NCBI RefSeq assembly: GCF_902859805.1
Contig: NZ_CADIKC010000006.1
Location: 1 to 64,000 of the forward strand
Direction of reading: 5' to 3'
DNA from: Paraburkholderia sediminicola
GTDB lineage: Bacteria > Pseudomonadota > Gammaproteobacteria > Burkholderiales > Burkholderiaceae
Length of the DNA: 64,000 nt
Within the stretch, counting starts at the first letter, position 1, and every line of letters starts with the position of its first letter. This document shows, piece after piece, positions 44,282-52,560 of the stretch. The notes beneath the pieces were generated by a model. The model ran no database searches. It was not told the DNA's origin and was given only the letters and a program-made list of their open reading frames with translations. The translations under genes were made by a program, and so were the position numbers.

Positions 44282-45520
44282 GTGAAACCGATTCTCAAAT
44301 CCAACAAGTTGTTGAATGTCTGCTACGACATTCGCGGGCCTGTCCTCGAACATGCGAAGCGGCTCGAAGAAGAGGGCCACCGCATCATCAAGCTGAACAT
44401 CGGCAATCTCGCGCCGTTCGGCTTCGATGCGCCGGATGAAATCATCCAGGACATGATCCTGAATCTGCCGGGTTCGTCCGGCTACTCGGATTCCAAAGGG
44501 GTGTTCGCCGCGCGCAAGGCGATCATGCACTACACGCAGCAAAAGGGCGTGCACGGCGTCGAACTGGACGACATCTACATCGGCAACGGCGCCTCCGAGC
44601 TGATCGTGATGGCGCTGCAGGGCCTGCTGAACGACGGCGACGAAGTGTTGCTGCCCGCGCCGGACTACCCGCTGTGGACCGCAGGCGTAAGCCTTTCCGG
44701 CGGCACGCCCGTGCACTACATCTGCGACGAATCGAACAGCTGGATGCCTGATCTGGACGACATCCGCGCGAAAATCACGCCGAATACGCGTGCGCTCGTC
44801 GTCATCAATCCGAATAACCCGACCGGCGCGCTGTACTCGGACGAACTGCTGCTCGGTCTGATCGAGATCGCCCGCCAGCACGGCCTCGTGATCTTCGCCG
44901 ACGAGGTCTACGACAAGATCGTCTACGACGGCAAGAAGCACACGTCGATGGCCGCGCTCTCGGAAGACGTGCTCACCGTCACGTTCAACAGTCTCTCGAA
45001 GAGCTACCGCTCGTGCGGCTACCGCGCCGGCTGGATGTTCATTTCGGGCCTGACTGGCGAAAACCGCCGCAATGGCAAAGACTACTTCGAAGGGCTCGGC
45101 ATTCTGGCCTCGATGCGCCTGTGCCCGAACGTGCCCGGCCAGTACGCGATCCAGACCGCGCTCGGCGGCTACCAGAGCATCAACGACCTGATCGTGCCGA
45201 GCGGGCGCCTGTACAAACAGCGTGAACTCGCGTATGACATGCTGACGGCCATCCCCGGCGTGAGTTGCGTGAAGCCCGAGGCGGCGCTGTATATGTTCCC
45301 GCGCCTCGATCCGAAGATTTATCCGATCCAGGACGACCAGCAGTTCATCCTCGACCTTCTGCTGGAAGAGCGCGTGCTGCTGGTTCAAGGCACCGGTTTC
45401 AACTGGAAGACGCCGGATCACTTCCGCGTCGTGTTCCTGCCGAACGTGGACGACCTCGCGGATTCGATCAACCGGATCGCGCGCTTCCTCGACGGCTACC
45501 GCAAACGCCACACGGCTTGA
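44282..45520 (+). CDS. alaA: alanine aminotransferase AlaA
   Basis: This 412-residue PLP aminotransferase moves the amino group of glutamate to pyruvate. It begins KPILKSNKLLNVCYDIRGP, as in E. coli AlaA, and carries NPNNPTGALYS and the PLP Lys in NSLSKSYRSCGYRAGW. The start is GTG 44282, chosen because it gives the family N-terminus and length (E. coli 405); the longer frame upstream (TTG 44213) has no homology. It lies 76 bp before hom on the same strand. Confidence 0.92.
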   Translation: MKPILKSNKLLNVCYDIRGPVLEHAKRLEEEGHRIIKLNIGNLAPFGFDAPDEIIQDMILNLPGSSGYSDSKGVFAARKAIMHYTQQKGVHGVELDDIYIGNGASELIVMALQGLLNDGDEVLLPAPDYPLWTAGVSLSGGTPVHYICDESNSWMPDLDDIRAKITPNTRALVVINPNNPTGALYSDELLLGLIEIARQHGLVIFADEVYDKIVYDGKKHTSMAALSEDVLTVTFNSLSKSYRSCGYRAGWMFISGLTGENRRNGKDYFEGLGILASMRLCPNVPGQYAIQTALGGYQSINDLIVPSGRLYKQRELAYDMLTAIPGVSCVKPEAALYMFPRLDPKIYPIQDDQQFILDLLLEERVLLVQGTGFNWKTPDHFRVVFLPNVDDLADSINRIARFLDGYRKRHTA

Positions 45521-45596
45521 GATGGACGGCGCGCCCGGCGCGCGCCGCTGCCAGCCCCAGTTTCCTTTTAATCCCTTACTCGAAAACACACGCTGC

Positions 45597-46928
45597 ATGG
45601 AACCGATCAAAGTTGGACTGCTGGGCTTCGGCACGGTAGGCAGCGGCACCTTCACGGTACTGCGCCGCAATCAGGAAGAAATCAAACGCCGCGCGGGCCG
45701 CGGCATCGAGATTGCGCGCATTGCCGTGCGCAATCCCGCCAAGGCGACCGCGGCGCTCGGCAGTGAAGCCGGCACCGTGGCGCTGACCGATGACTTCAAT
45801 GCGGTGGTTGACGATCCGTCGATCGATATCGTGGCCGAAATGATCGGCGGCACGGGCGTGGCGCGCGACCTCGTCCTGCGCGCGATCAACAACCGCAAGC
45901 ATGTGGTCACCGCCAACAAGGCGCTGCTCGCCGTGCACGGCACGGAGATTTTCGAAGCCGCGCGCGCCAACGGCGTGATGGTGTCGTTCGAAGCGGCCGT
46001 GGCCGGCGGCATTCCGATCATCAAGGCGCTGCGCGAAGGGCTCACGGCCAATCGCATCCAGTACATCGCCGGCATCATCAACGGCACGACGAACTACATC
46101 CTCTCGGAGATGCGCGACCGTGGGCTCGACTTCGCGACCGCGTTGAAGGCCGCGCAGGAACTGGGCTACGCCGAAGCCGATCCGACCTTCGACATCGAAG
46201 GCGTCGACGCCGCCCACAAGGCGACGATCATGAGCGCGATCGCGTTCGGCGTGCCGGTGCAGTTCGACAAGGCGTACGTCGAGGGCATCAGCAAGCTGGC
46301 GGCAATCGACATCAAATACGCCGAAGAACTCGGCTACCGCATCAAGCTGCTCGGCATCTCGCGCCGCACGGACAAGGGCATCGAATTGCGCGTGCATCCC
46401 ACGCTGATTCCGGAAAAACGCCTGCTGGCGAACGTGGAAGGCGCGATGAACGCGGTCGTCGTGCACGGCGACGCGGTGGGCTCCACGCTGTACTACGGCA
46501 AGGGCGCGGGCGCGGAGCCGACGGCATCCGCGGTGGTGGCCGACCTGGTCGACGTGACGCGTCTGCATACGGCGGACCCGGAGCATCGCGTGCCGCATCT
46601 GGCGTTCCAGCCGGACAGCCTGTCGAGCACGCCGATCCTGCCGATCGAAGAAGTGACGAGCGGCTACTACCTGCGTTTGCGCGTGGCTGACGTGACGGGC
46701 GTGCTGGCCGACATCACGCGCATCCTGGCGGATACGGGCATCTCGATCGACGCGCTGCTGCAGAAGGAATCGGAGCAGGTCGATGCGAACGGCAAGGGCG
46801 AAACCGACATCATCCTGATTACGCACGAGACGGTCGAAAAGCACGTCAACGCCGCGATCAAAACGATCGAAGCGCTGAAGACCGTCGTCTCGCAAGTCAC
46901 GAAGCTGCGCATGGAAGCGCTGAACTAG
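45597..46928 (+). CDS. hom: homoserine dehydrogenase
   Basis: This 443-residue monofunctional enzyme reduces aspartate semialdehyde to homoserine for threonine and methionine. The NAD(P) motif is GLLGFGTVGSGT at 8-19, the catalytic region includes GGIPIIKALREG and GIINGTTNYIL, and an ACT regulatory domain lies from about 355 (YYLRLRVADVTGVLADITR), as expected for threonine feedback. ATG 45597 follows CTGC. It is followed after 7 bp by thrC. Confidence 0.96.
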   Translation: MEPIKVGLLGFGTVGSGTFTVLRRNQEEIKRRAGRGIEIARIAVRNPAKATAALGSEAGTVALTDDFNAVVDDPSIDIVAEMIGGTGVARDLVLRAINNRKHVVTANKALLAVHGTEIFEAARANGVMVSFEAAVAGGIPIIKALREGLTANRIQYIAGIINGTTNYILSEMRDRGLDFATALKAAQELGYAEADPTFDIEGVDAAHKATIMSAIAFGVPVQFDKAYVEGISKLAAIDIKYAEELGYRIKLLGISRRTDKGIELRVHPTLIPEKRLLANVEGAMNAVVVHGDAVGSTLYYGKGAGAEPTASAVVADLVDVTRLHTADPEHRVPHLAFQPDSLSSTPILPIEEVTSGYYLRLRVADVTGVLADITRILADTGISIDALLQKESEQVDANGKGETDIILITHETVEKHVNAAIKTIEALKTVVSQVTKLRMEALN

Positions 46929-46935
46929 GCCGAAT

Positions 46936-48387
46936 ATGAACTACCTCTCTACGCGCGGCGCCGGAGCCGGCGAGCGCCATACGTTTTCCGACATCCTGCT
47001 GGGCGGTCTTGCGAAAGACGGCGGCCTGTACCTGCCGGCGGAATATCCGCGCGTCACGGCTGACGAACTGGCGCGCTGGCGCACGCTGCCGTACGCGGAT
47101 CTCGCGTTCGAGATCCTGTCGAAATTCAGCGACGACATCCCCGCCGAAGACCTGCGCGCGCTGACGCGCAAGACCTACACGGCCGAGACGTACTGCCACG
47201 TGCGTGACGACGAAAGCGCCGCGCAGATCACGCCGTTGAAGACGCTGGGCGTCGAGAACGGCGCGCCGCTGTCGCTGCTAGAGCTGTCGAACGGTCCGAC
47301 GCTCGCGTTCAAGGACATGGCGATGCAGTTGATCGGCAACCTGTTCGAGTACGCGCTGGCCAGACACGGCGAGACGCTGAACATTCTGGGCGCAACTTCG
47401 GGCGACACCGGCAGCGCAGCGGAATACGCGATGCGCGGCAAGAAGGGCATCAGCGTGTTCATGCTCTCGCCGCACAAGAAGATGAGCGCGTTCCAGACCG
47501 CGCAGATGTACAGCCTGCAGGACCCGAATATTTTCAACATCGCGGTCGAGGGCGTGTTCGACGACGCCCAGGACATCGTGAAGGCGGTTTCGAACGACCA
47601 CGCGTTCAAGGCGAAGTACAAGATCGGCACGGTCAACTCGATCAACTGGGCGCGCGTCGTGGCGCAGGTCGTGTACTACTTCAAGGGCTACTTTGCCGCG
47701 ACGAAGTCGAACGACGAACGTGTGTCCTTCACGGTGCCGTCGGGCAATTTCGGCAACGTGTGCGCGGGTCACATCGCGCGCATGATGGGTCTGCCGATCG
47801 AGAAGCTGGTGGTCGCGACGAACGAAAACGACGTGCTCGACGAGTTCTTCCGCACGGGCATTTACCGCGTGCGCAAGGCGGCCGAGACGTATCACACCAG
47901 CAGCCCGAGCATGGACATTTCGAAGGCATCGAACTTCGAGCGTTTCGTGTTCGACCTGCTGGGCCGCGACCCGGCGCGCGTGCTGCAACTGTTCCGCGAC
48001 GTCGAAGAAAAGGGTGGTTTCGACCTGGCGGCGAGCGGCGATTTTGCGCGCGTACAGGAATTCGGTTTCGTCTCTGGCCGCAGCAGCCACGAGGACCGCG
48101 TGGCTGCGATCCGCGACGTGTTCGAGCGTTACGACACGATGATCGACACGCACACGGCAGACGGTCTGAAGGTGGCGCGCGAGCATTTGCAGGCGGGCAT
48201 CCCGATGATCGTGCTGGAGACGGCGCAACCGATCAAGTTTGGCGAAACGATCCGCGAAGCGCTGCTACGCGAACCGGAGCGCCCCGCCGCATTCTCGGGC
48301 CTGGAATCGCTGCCGCAGCGATTCGAAGTACTGCCGGCAGACGCGCAGCGCGTGAAGGACTACATCGTCGCAAACACGAGCGAGTAA
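46936..48387 (+). CDS. thrC: threonine synthase
   Basis: This 483-residue PLP enzyme converts O-phosphohomoserine to threonine. It starts MNYLSTRGAGAGERHTFSDI, has the PLP Lys in GPTLAFKDMAMQ, ATSGDTGSAAEYAM and TVPSGNFGNVCAG, all typical of class II (gammaproteobacterial-yeast type) ThrC. It is 7 bp behind hom in a threonine operon. A perfect 14-bp hairpin follows the stop. Confidence 0.96.
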   Translation: MNYLSTRGAGAGERHTFSDILLGGLAKDGGLYLPAEYPRVTADELARWRTLPYADLAFEILSKFSDDIPAEDLRALTRKTYTAETYCHVRDDESAAQITPLKTLGVENGAPLSLLELSNGPTLAFKDMAMQLIGNLFEYALARHGETLNILGATSGDTGSAAEYAMRGKKGISVFMLSPHKKMSAFQTAQMYSLQDPNIFNIAVEGVFDDAQDIVKAVSNDHAFKAKYKIGTVNSINWARVVAQVVYYFKGYFAATKSNDERVSFTVPSGNFGNVCAGHIARMMGLPIEKLVVATNENDVLDEFFRTGIYRVRKAAETYHTSSPSMDISKASNFERFVFDLLGRDPARVLQLFRDVEEKGGFDLAASGDFARVQEFGFVSGRSSHEDRVAAIRDVFERYDTMIDTHTADGLKVAREHLQAGIPMIVLETAQPIKFGETIREALLREPERPAAFSGLESLPQRFEVLPADAQRVKDYIVANTSE

Positions 48388-48394
48388 CACCGGA

Positions 48395-48425
48395 GCATCG
48401 AGCGCGACGGCGTCGCGCTCGATGC
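48395..48425 (+). terminator. perfect hairpin after thrC
   Basis: GCATCGAGCGCGAC (48395-48408) pairs with GTCGCGCTCGATGC (48412-48425) around GGC, 7 bp after the thrC stop. It lacks a T-run. Confidence 0.65.
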
Positions 48426-48589
48426 GATGAGCGAGGAACGAGATTGGTTTAAAGAAATACGCTTCGGCGCGCGCAGCGCCGCCGGAAGAATGACGCCCTA
48501 GTCACAAGCACGTGCAGGTGCACGAACCCAGATTCCAGTCGCACCACTACCCGCAGCAAACCACGGCGCCCACTTAGCATGAGCGGTTT

Positions 48590-48691
48590 GAGCCGCTTTC
48601 TTTGCTTATCTTTCTTTGCGGCGGCAAAGAAAGTAAGTGCCGCCCCGCACAGGGGCAACACTAATAGACCACTAACAAAACAAGAAAAGCC
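48590..48691. repeat. dispersed intergenic repeat, right copy with hairpin
   Basis: A perfect hairpin TTTCTTTGC/GCAAAGAAA with GGCG loop lies at 48611-48632. It is followed by AAGTAAGTGCC and, from 48639, about 53 bp that match 112-165 at the left edge. An A/C-rich, T-poor tract follows, as in the left copy. Such GCAAAGAAAG-type repeats look like a REP-like family of this genus, but the family was not checked against other genomes. Confidence 0.75.
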
Positions 48692-48822
48692 ACCACCCCC
48701 CGCAGGCAACCAGAAAAACAACCGCCGAACAGGCAAAAAAACCGCCATAACACCCACCCGCCACCGACCACCAACTCCGACCGCTACAATATTCCTTTAA
48801 CCAGCGGCTTCGAGACCAGAAG

Positions 48823-50088
48823 ATGTCCACCCCAACGCCCCGCGCCCCGATGCTCTCCACCGCCGAAGCGTTGGCGACCTTGCTCAGCGCAGCGAGCCCG
48901 ATCCCCGGCACGGAATCGATCCCCACGCTTGACGCCCTCAACCGCGTGCTATCGGCAGACGTTATTTCGCCGCTCGACGTCCCCCCCATGAACACCAGTT
49001 CCATGGACGGCTACGCGATCCGCGCAGAAGATCTGGCAACCGACGGCAACCGCCGCCTGCCAATTTCACAACGCATTCCAGCCGGCCACGCACCCGAGCC
49101 GTTAAAACCCGGCACGGCAGCCCGCATCTTCACCGGCGCTACGGTGCCGCCGGGCGCGGACGCCATCGTGATGCAGGAGCAAACCGAGGCCGCCGGCAAC
49201 GAAGTCACGATCCTCCACAGCCCGGCACCCGGCGAATGGATCACCGCCCAAGGCGCGGATATCCGTAGTGGCTCGATCATCCTTCCGGCGGGCACGCGCC
49301 TGACGCCGCAAGCATTGGGACTCGCCGCGTCGGTCGGCTGCGCAGAACTTCAGGTGCGCCGCCGCGTAAAAGTCGCCGTGTTCTTCACTGGCGACGAACT
49401 GACCATGCCTGGAGAGCCGCTGAAACCCGGCGCGATCTACAACTCGAACCGTTTCACGCTGCGCGGCCTGCTCGAAAAACTGGGCTGTGAGGTGACCGAC
49501 TACGGCATCGTCCCCGATAAACTCGACGCAACCCGCGCGACTTTGCGTGAAGCCGCGCAAGCGCACGATCTGATCCTGACTTGCGGCGGCGTGTCCGTCG
49601 GCGAGGAAGATCATGTCAAACCGGCGGTTGAGGCGGAGGGGCGTCTGTCGATGTGGCAGATCGCGATGAAACCGGGCAAGCCGCTCGCCTTCGGCGCGGT
49701 TCGCCGTGCCGCGCAGCAGGCCGATGCGGCTGCGTTAGCCTCAGCCGAAACCTTCTTCATCGGCCTGCCGGGCAATCCGGTGTCCAGCTTCGCGACCTTT
49801 TTGCTATTCGTTCGCCCGTTCGTCCTGCGTCTGGCCGGCATGCAGACAGTTGAGCCGCGCGCGTTGTCTCTGCGCGCGGATTTCACACAGAAGAAGGCCG
49901 ACCGCCGCAACGAATTCCTGCGCGCGCGCATCAATCCGGCCGGCGGCCTCGATCTGTTTCCGAATCAGAGCTCAGCCGTGCTGACCTCGACCGTGTGGGG
50001 CGACGGCCTGATCGACAATCCGCCGAACCATGCGATCAGCGCCGGCGAGACCGTGCGTTTCATCCCTTTTTCCGAATTGCTGAACTGA
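48823..50088 (+). CDS. moeA: molybdopterin molybdotransferase MoeA
   Basis: This 421-residue enzyme inserts molybdate into adenylated molybdopterin. Family marks: PPMNTSSMDGYAIRAEDL, GTAARIFTGATVPPGADAIV, the GGVSVGEEDHVK segment of the MoaB/Mog fold and GLPGNPVSSFATFLLF. It starts MSTPTPRAPMLSTAEAL. First of moeA-moaD-moaE. The spacer to moaD is 26 bp. Confidence 0.96.
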   Translation: MSTPTPRAPMLSTAEALATLLSAASPIPGTESIPTLDALNRVLSADVISPLDVPPMNTSSMDGYAIRAEDLATDGNRRLPISQRIPAGHAPEPLKPGTAARIFTGATVPPGADAIVMQEQTEAAGNEVTILHSPAPGEWITAQGADIRSGSIILPAGTRLTPQALGLAASVGCAELQVRRRVKVAVFFTGDELTMPGEPLKPGAIYNSNRFTLRGLLEKLGCEVTDYGIVPDKLDATRATLREAAQAHDLILTCGGVSVGEEDHVKPAVEAEGRLSMWQIAMKPGKPLAFGAVRRAAQQADAAALASAETFFIGLPGNPVSSFATFLLFVRPFVLRLAGMQTVEPRALSLRADFTQKKADRRNEFLRARINPAGGLDLFPNQSSAVLTSTVWGDGLIDNPPNHAISAGETVRFIPFSELLN

Positions 50089-50114
50089 GGCCGGCAACAG
50101 CCGGCGGTTTCCCG

Positions 50115-50372
50115 ATGAAGATTCAACTCCGATATTTTGCAAGCGTGCGCGAAGCGCTCGAAACCGCCGACGAAACGGTCGATCTGCCGGACGGCATCGC
50201 GACCGTCGGCGACGTGCGCGCCTGGTTGCGCGTGCGCGGGGGCATCTGGGCCGACACCCTCGCCGAAGGCCGCGCGCTGCGCATGGCCTGCAATCACGTG
50301 ATGACCGATGCCGGCACGCGCGTCACCGAAGGCTGCGAGGTCGCGTTCTTTCCGCCCGTCACCGGCGGTTAA
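50115..50372 (+). CDS. moaD: molybdopterin synthase sulfur carrier subunit MoaD
   Basis: This 85-residue ubiquitin-like protein carries sulfur as a C-terminal thiocarboxylate on Gly-Gly (ends PPVTGG). It starts MKIQLRYFASVREALE. ATG 50115 is internal to a longer open frame whose upstream part overlaps moeA and is not coding. It acts together with MoaE, encoded 70 bp downstream. Confidence 0.95.
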   Translation: MKIQLRYFASVREALETADETVDLPDGIATVGDVRAWLRVRGGIWADTLAEGRALRMACNHVMTDAGTRVTEGCEVAFFPPVTGG

Positions 50373-50442
50373 AACGCGCTGGATCGTCGCTAAAAACCTG
50401 TCAAGTTACGCTAAATATCGCCAAGCCGCCCAGGAGTCAGAG

Positions 50443-50919
50443 ATGCCCGTTCGCGTCCAGACGGAAGATTTCGACCTCACTACCGAGGTCGCCGCGTTGC
50501 GCGCGCGCAATCCCAAGATCGGCGCGGTGGCCTGTTTTGTCGGCACCGTGCGCGACCTGAACGACGGCAGCACGGTCGAAACCATGGAGCTCGAACACTA
50601 TCCGGGCATGACGGAGAAGTCGCTGGAAGCGATCGTCGTGAGCGCGCGCGAGCGTTGGCCGGGGATCGAGGTGCTGATCGTGCATCGGGTCGGCAAGCTT
50701 TATCCGCTCGACCAGATCGTGCTGGTGGCGACCACCGCCGCGCATCGGGGCGACGCCTTTGCGTCGTGCGAATTCGTGATGGACTATCTGAAGACCCAGG
50801 CGCCGTTCTGGAAGAAAGAAAAAACCGAAGAGGGCGAGCGCTGGGTAGATGCTCGCGTTGCCGACGACGCGGCCCTGGCCCGTTGGGGCATCGAACCGGG
50901 TAACGAGGAAGCGGATTAG
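50443..50919 (+). CDS. moaE: molybdopterin synthase catalytic subunit MoaE
   Basis: This 158-residue subunit converts precursor Z (cPMP) to molybdopterin. Typical segments: GAVACFVGTVRDLNDGSTV, LEHYPGMTEKSLE, IVHRVGKLYPLDQIVLVA and a catalytic Lys in DYLKTQAPFWKKEKT. ATG 50443 follows CAGGAGTCAGAG. It converges on the truncated hemoglobin gene. Confidence 0.96.
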   Translation: MPVRVQTEDFDLTTEVAALRARNPKIGAVACFVGTVRDLNDGSTVETMELEHYPGMTEKSLEAIVVSARERWPGIEVLIVHRVGKLYPLDQIVLVATTAAHRGDAFASCEFVMDYLKTQAPFWKKEKTEEGERWVDARVADDAALARWGIEPGNEEAD

Positions 50920-51037
50920 GAGGGCGTCGGGTTTCACAGGCCCTGAAGCCGGCTGGGCGGCATGTCTAGAACGCTTCAGCACATTTGCAGCGCAAGTTCG
51001 GGTACCTTGAGCGCGTCATCGCCTTCATACGACACTG

Positions 51038-51077
51038 AGGCACCTCTTAGGCACCTCTTAGGCACCTCTTAGGCACC
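51038..51077. repeat. 11-bp tandem repeat, about 3.6 copies
   Basis: AGGCACCTCTT occurs three times without change (51038, 51049, 51060), followed by AGGCACC. It lies between the convergent moaE and hemoglobin genes, 4 bp before the latter's stop. Perfect copies suggest recent expansion. Confidence 0.9.
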
Positions 51078-51081
51078 CCCA

Positions 51082-51639
51082 TCAGTCATCCTTCCCCTTC
51101 CCGATGATTCTCGTCGGGAACGGCTCACCCGGTCGCCGCGTCGAAGCGCCCGGCGCATGCGCTTCGTGCGGGTCATCGTCGCGCGGACGCCTGGGCGCGA
51201 CGCGCTCCAGCAACGCCTGCTGTTCCGCCGGAATCTTGTAATCCCAGCCGAAGCGGCTCAATTGCAAACTCTGCGCGATGCGCAGCGCCGGCTCCATGAA
51301 GCGGACCGCGGCAGCCGGCTGATAGCGCGACTCCACCGTGTCCAGAAACAGATACAGCCAGCGGCTGAAATGCTGTGGCTCGACGCCCTCGAGCGGCTGA
51401 TGCGCCTGCTGCACATTGCCGCGGTATTGCTTTGCGCCCAGTACCAGACTGCCCCAGAAGGTGCACATCTTGGGTAAATGGTCGTCCCAGCGGCCCGCCA
51501 GCGTCGCCTCGAACACCGGGCCCAGAAGCGGATCGGCGCGCACCCGGTCGTAAAAACCGTAGACGAGCTCGCGAATATTCGCCTCAGTAGGCTCGGCGGC
51601 GCGCTCGACAACCGCTGCGGCGGGAAAAGACGGATTCAT
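51082..51639 (-). CDS. group III truncated hemoglobin
   Basis: This 185-residue protein has a globin core at about 18-135. Residues equivalent to those of C. jejuni Ctb are visible: Tyr30 (B10, GFYDRVRADPLLGPVF), His54 (E7), proximal His80 (F8, QQAHQPL) and Trp94 (G8, SRWLYLF). A C-terminal extension of about 45 charged residues (RRPRDDDPHEAHAPG) is unusual. Such globins bind O2 or NO. The divergent nsrR gene points to nitric-oxide control. It lies on the strand opposite to moaE. Confidence 0.88.
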   Translation of the reverse strand: MNPSFPAAAVVERAAEPTEANIRELVYGFYDRVRADPLLGPVFEATLAGRWDDHLPKMCTFWGSLVLGAKQYRGNVQQAHQPLEGVEPQHFSRWLYLFLDTVESRYQPAAAVRFMEPALRIAQSLQLSRFGWDYKIPAEQQALLERVAPRRPRDDDPHEAHAPGASTRRPGEPFPTRIIGKGKDD

Positions 51640-51943
51640 GCAAATTCCAGATAATGTCGTTATTCATTATGAATCGCCACATGGCGCCACAGACCGTCAG
51701 GAATGACCTCAAACTGTGTCCAAACAAAAGGAAGTAGGCCACGAATGCCCCGCTTTTCGTATGAATGGTCCGTGCGGGAAACGTTACCATTACTGCCGAA
51801 AGACAAACACCGACTGTCAGCGCAAAATAAGAAAACATGCGTAGCGCCAGCATCTTATGGCGAAGCGACGGCCCCCGGCAACCCTTGCATCGACGCGGTT
51901 ATCCCCCGGATCGCGGCTTGCGCTCATCGTGGCACCTGCACTT
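51640..51943. promoter_or_regulatory. divergent control region hemoglobin / nsrR (304 bp)
   Basis: ATAATG (51651-51656) and CATTAT (51665-51670) form an inverted repeat with 8 bp between, 12 bp before the hemoglobin start. NsrR binds short AT-rich inverted repeats, so this is a candidate operator, though it departs from the usual AAGATGC-type half-site. No open frame in this gap looks like a gene. Confidence 0.4.
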
Positions 51944-52441
51944 ATGAGACTGACCGACTATACGGATTACTCATTACGCGTCCTGCTGTACCTCACCGTC
52001 CGCGGTGAAGGCTTATCGACCATTCAGGACATCTCGGACGCGTACGGGATCTCCAAGAACCATTTGATGAAGGTGGTGCAGCAACTCGGCGAACTCGGCT
52101 GGGTCGAGACGGTGCGCGGGCGTAACGGCGGCCTGCGGCTGGCCGAACAAACCAGCGCGTTGACGGTGGGTGAAATCGTGCGGGCCACGGAAAGCGACTT
52201 TGCGCTGGTCGGCTGCTTCCCGGAGCAGCAAAGCGAGCGCCGGGCGTGTGTCATTACATCGCACTGCCGTCTGCGCGGCGCGCTCGAGGCGGCGCGCAAT
52301 GCGTTTCTCGCCGAACTCGATCGTCACACCATTGGCGAGGTTGCAGAGCCGCAGGGCCCGTTGGCTGCGCTGCTGGGTTTGAGCACCGTCATCCCGATCG
52401 TGCCGGTTTCTTCTGCTGGCGGCGCCACGCCGGCCTCCTGA
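51944..52441 (+). CDS. nsrR: Rrf2-family nitric-oxide-sensing repressor NsrR
   Basis: This 165-residue protein has an N-terminal winged HTH (MRLTDYTDYSLRVLLYLTVR, ISKNHLMKVVQQLGELG) and three cysteines for the NO-sensitive Fe-S cluster: GCFPEQQ, then RRACVITSHCRL, with spacing C-x10-C-x5-C. NsrR usually shows C-x7/8-C-x5-C, so the first loop is slightly longer. ATG 51944 gives the family start; the in-frame extension to 51857 is not conserved. It likely represses the divergent hemoglobin gene. Confidence 0.9.
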   Translation: MRLTDYTDYSLRVLLYLTVRGEGLSTIQDISDAYGISKNHLMKVVQQLGELGWVETVRGRNGGLRLAEQTSALTVGEIVRATESDFALVGCFPEQQSERRACVITSHCRLRGALEAARNAFLAELDRHTIGEVAEPQGPLAALLGLSTVIPIVPVSSAGGATPAS

Positions 52442-52503
52442 AACCGGCGGGCAAGTTCTCGCGCGTCAAATGTTAAATAGTTGTTGCTGATTGCAAAAAA
52501 GCG

Positions 52504-52531
52504 CTTGAAACCTGCGTAAAACGCCTCAATT
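52504..52531 (+). promoter_or_regulatory. sigma-32 (heat-shock) promoter of clpB
   Basis: CTTGAAA at 52504-52510 equals the sigma-32 -35 consensus. After 13 bp, CCTCAATT at 52524-52531 resembles the -10 consensus CCCCATnT. The site lies 30 bp before ATG of clpB, with GGAGG in between. Confidence 0.75.
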
Positions 52532-52560
52532 TGGTGGTAATTGAAATTGGAGGTCTCTTG

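Larger units (their letters stand above)
48388..48822. other. 435-bp gap between thrC and moeA
   Basis: Holds the thrC hairpin, then about 160 bp with nothing recognised, then the dispersed hairpin repeat and an A/C-rich tract reaching to moeA. The moeA promoter must lie here but was not resolved. Confidence 0.6.

Noticed and set aside
49102..49614. Minus-strand frame inside moeA
   Set aside because: It lies wholly within moeA and has no motif or ribosome site of its own.
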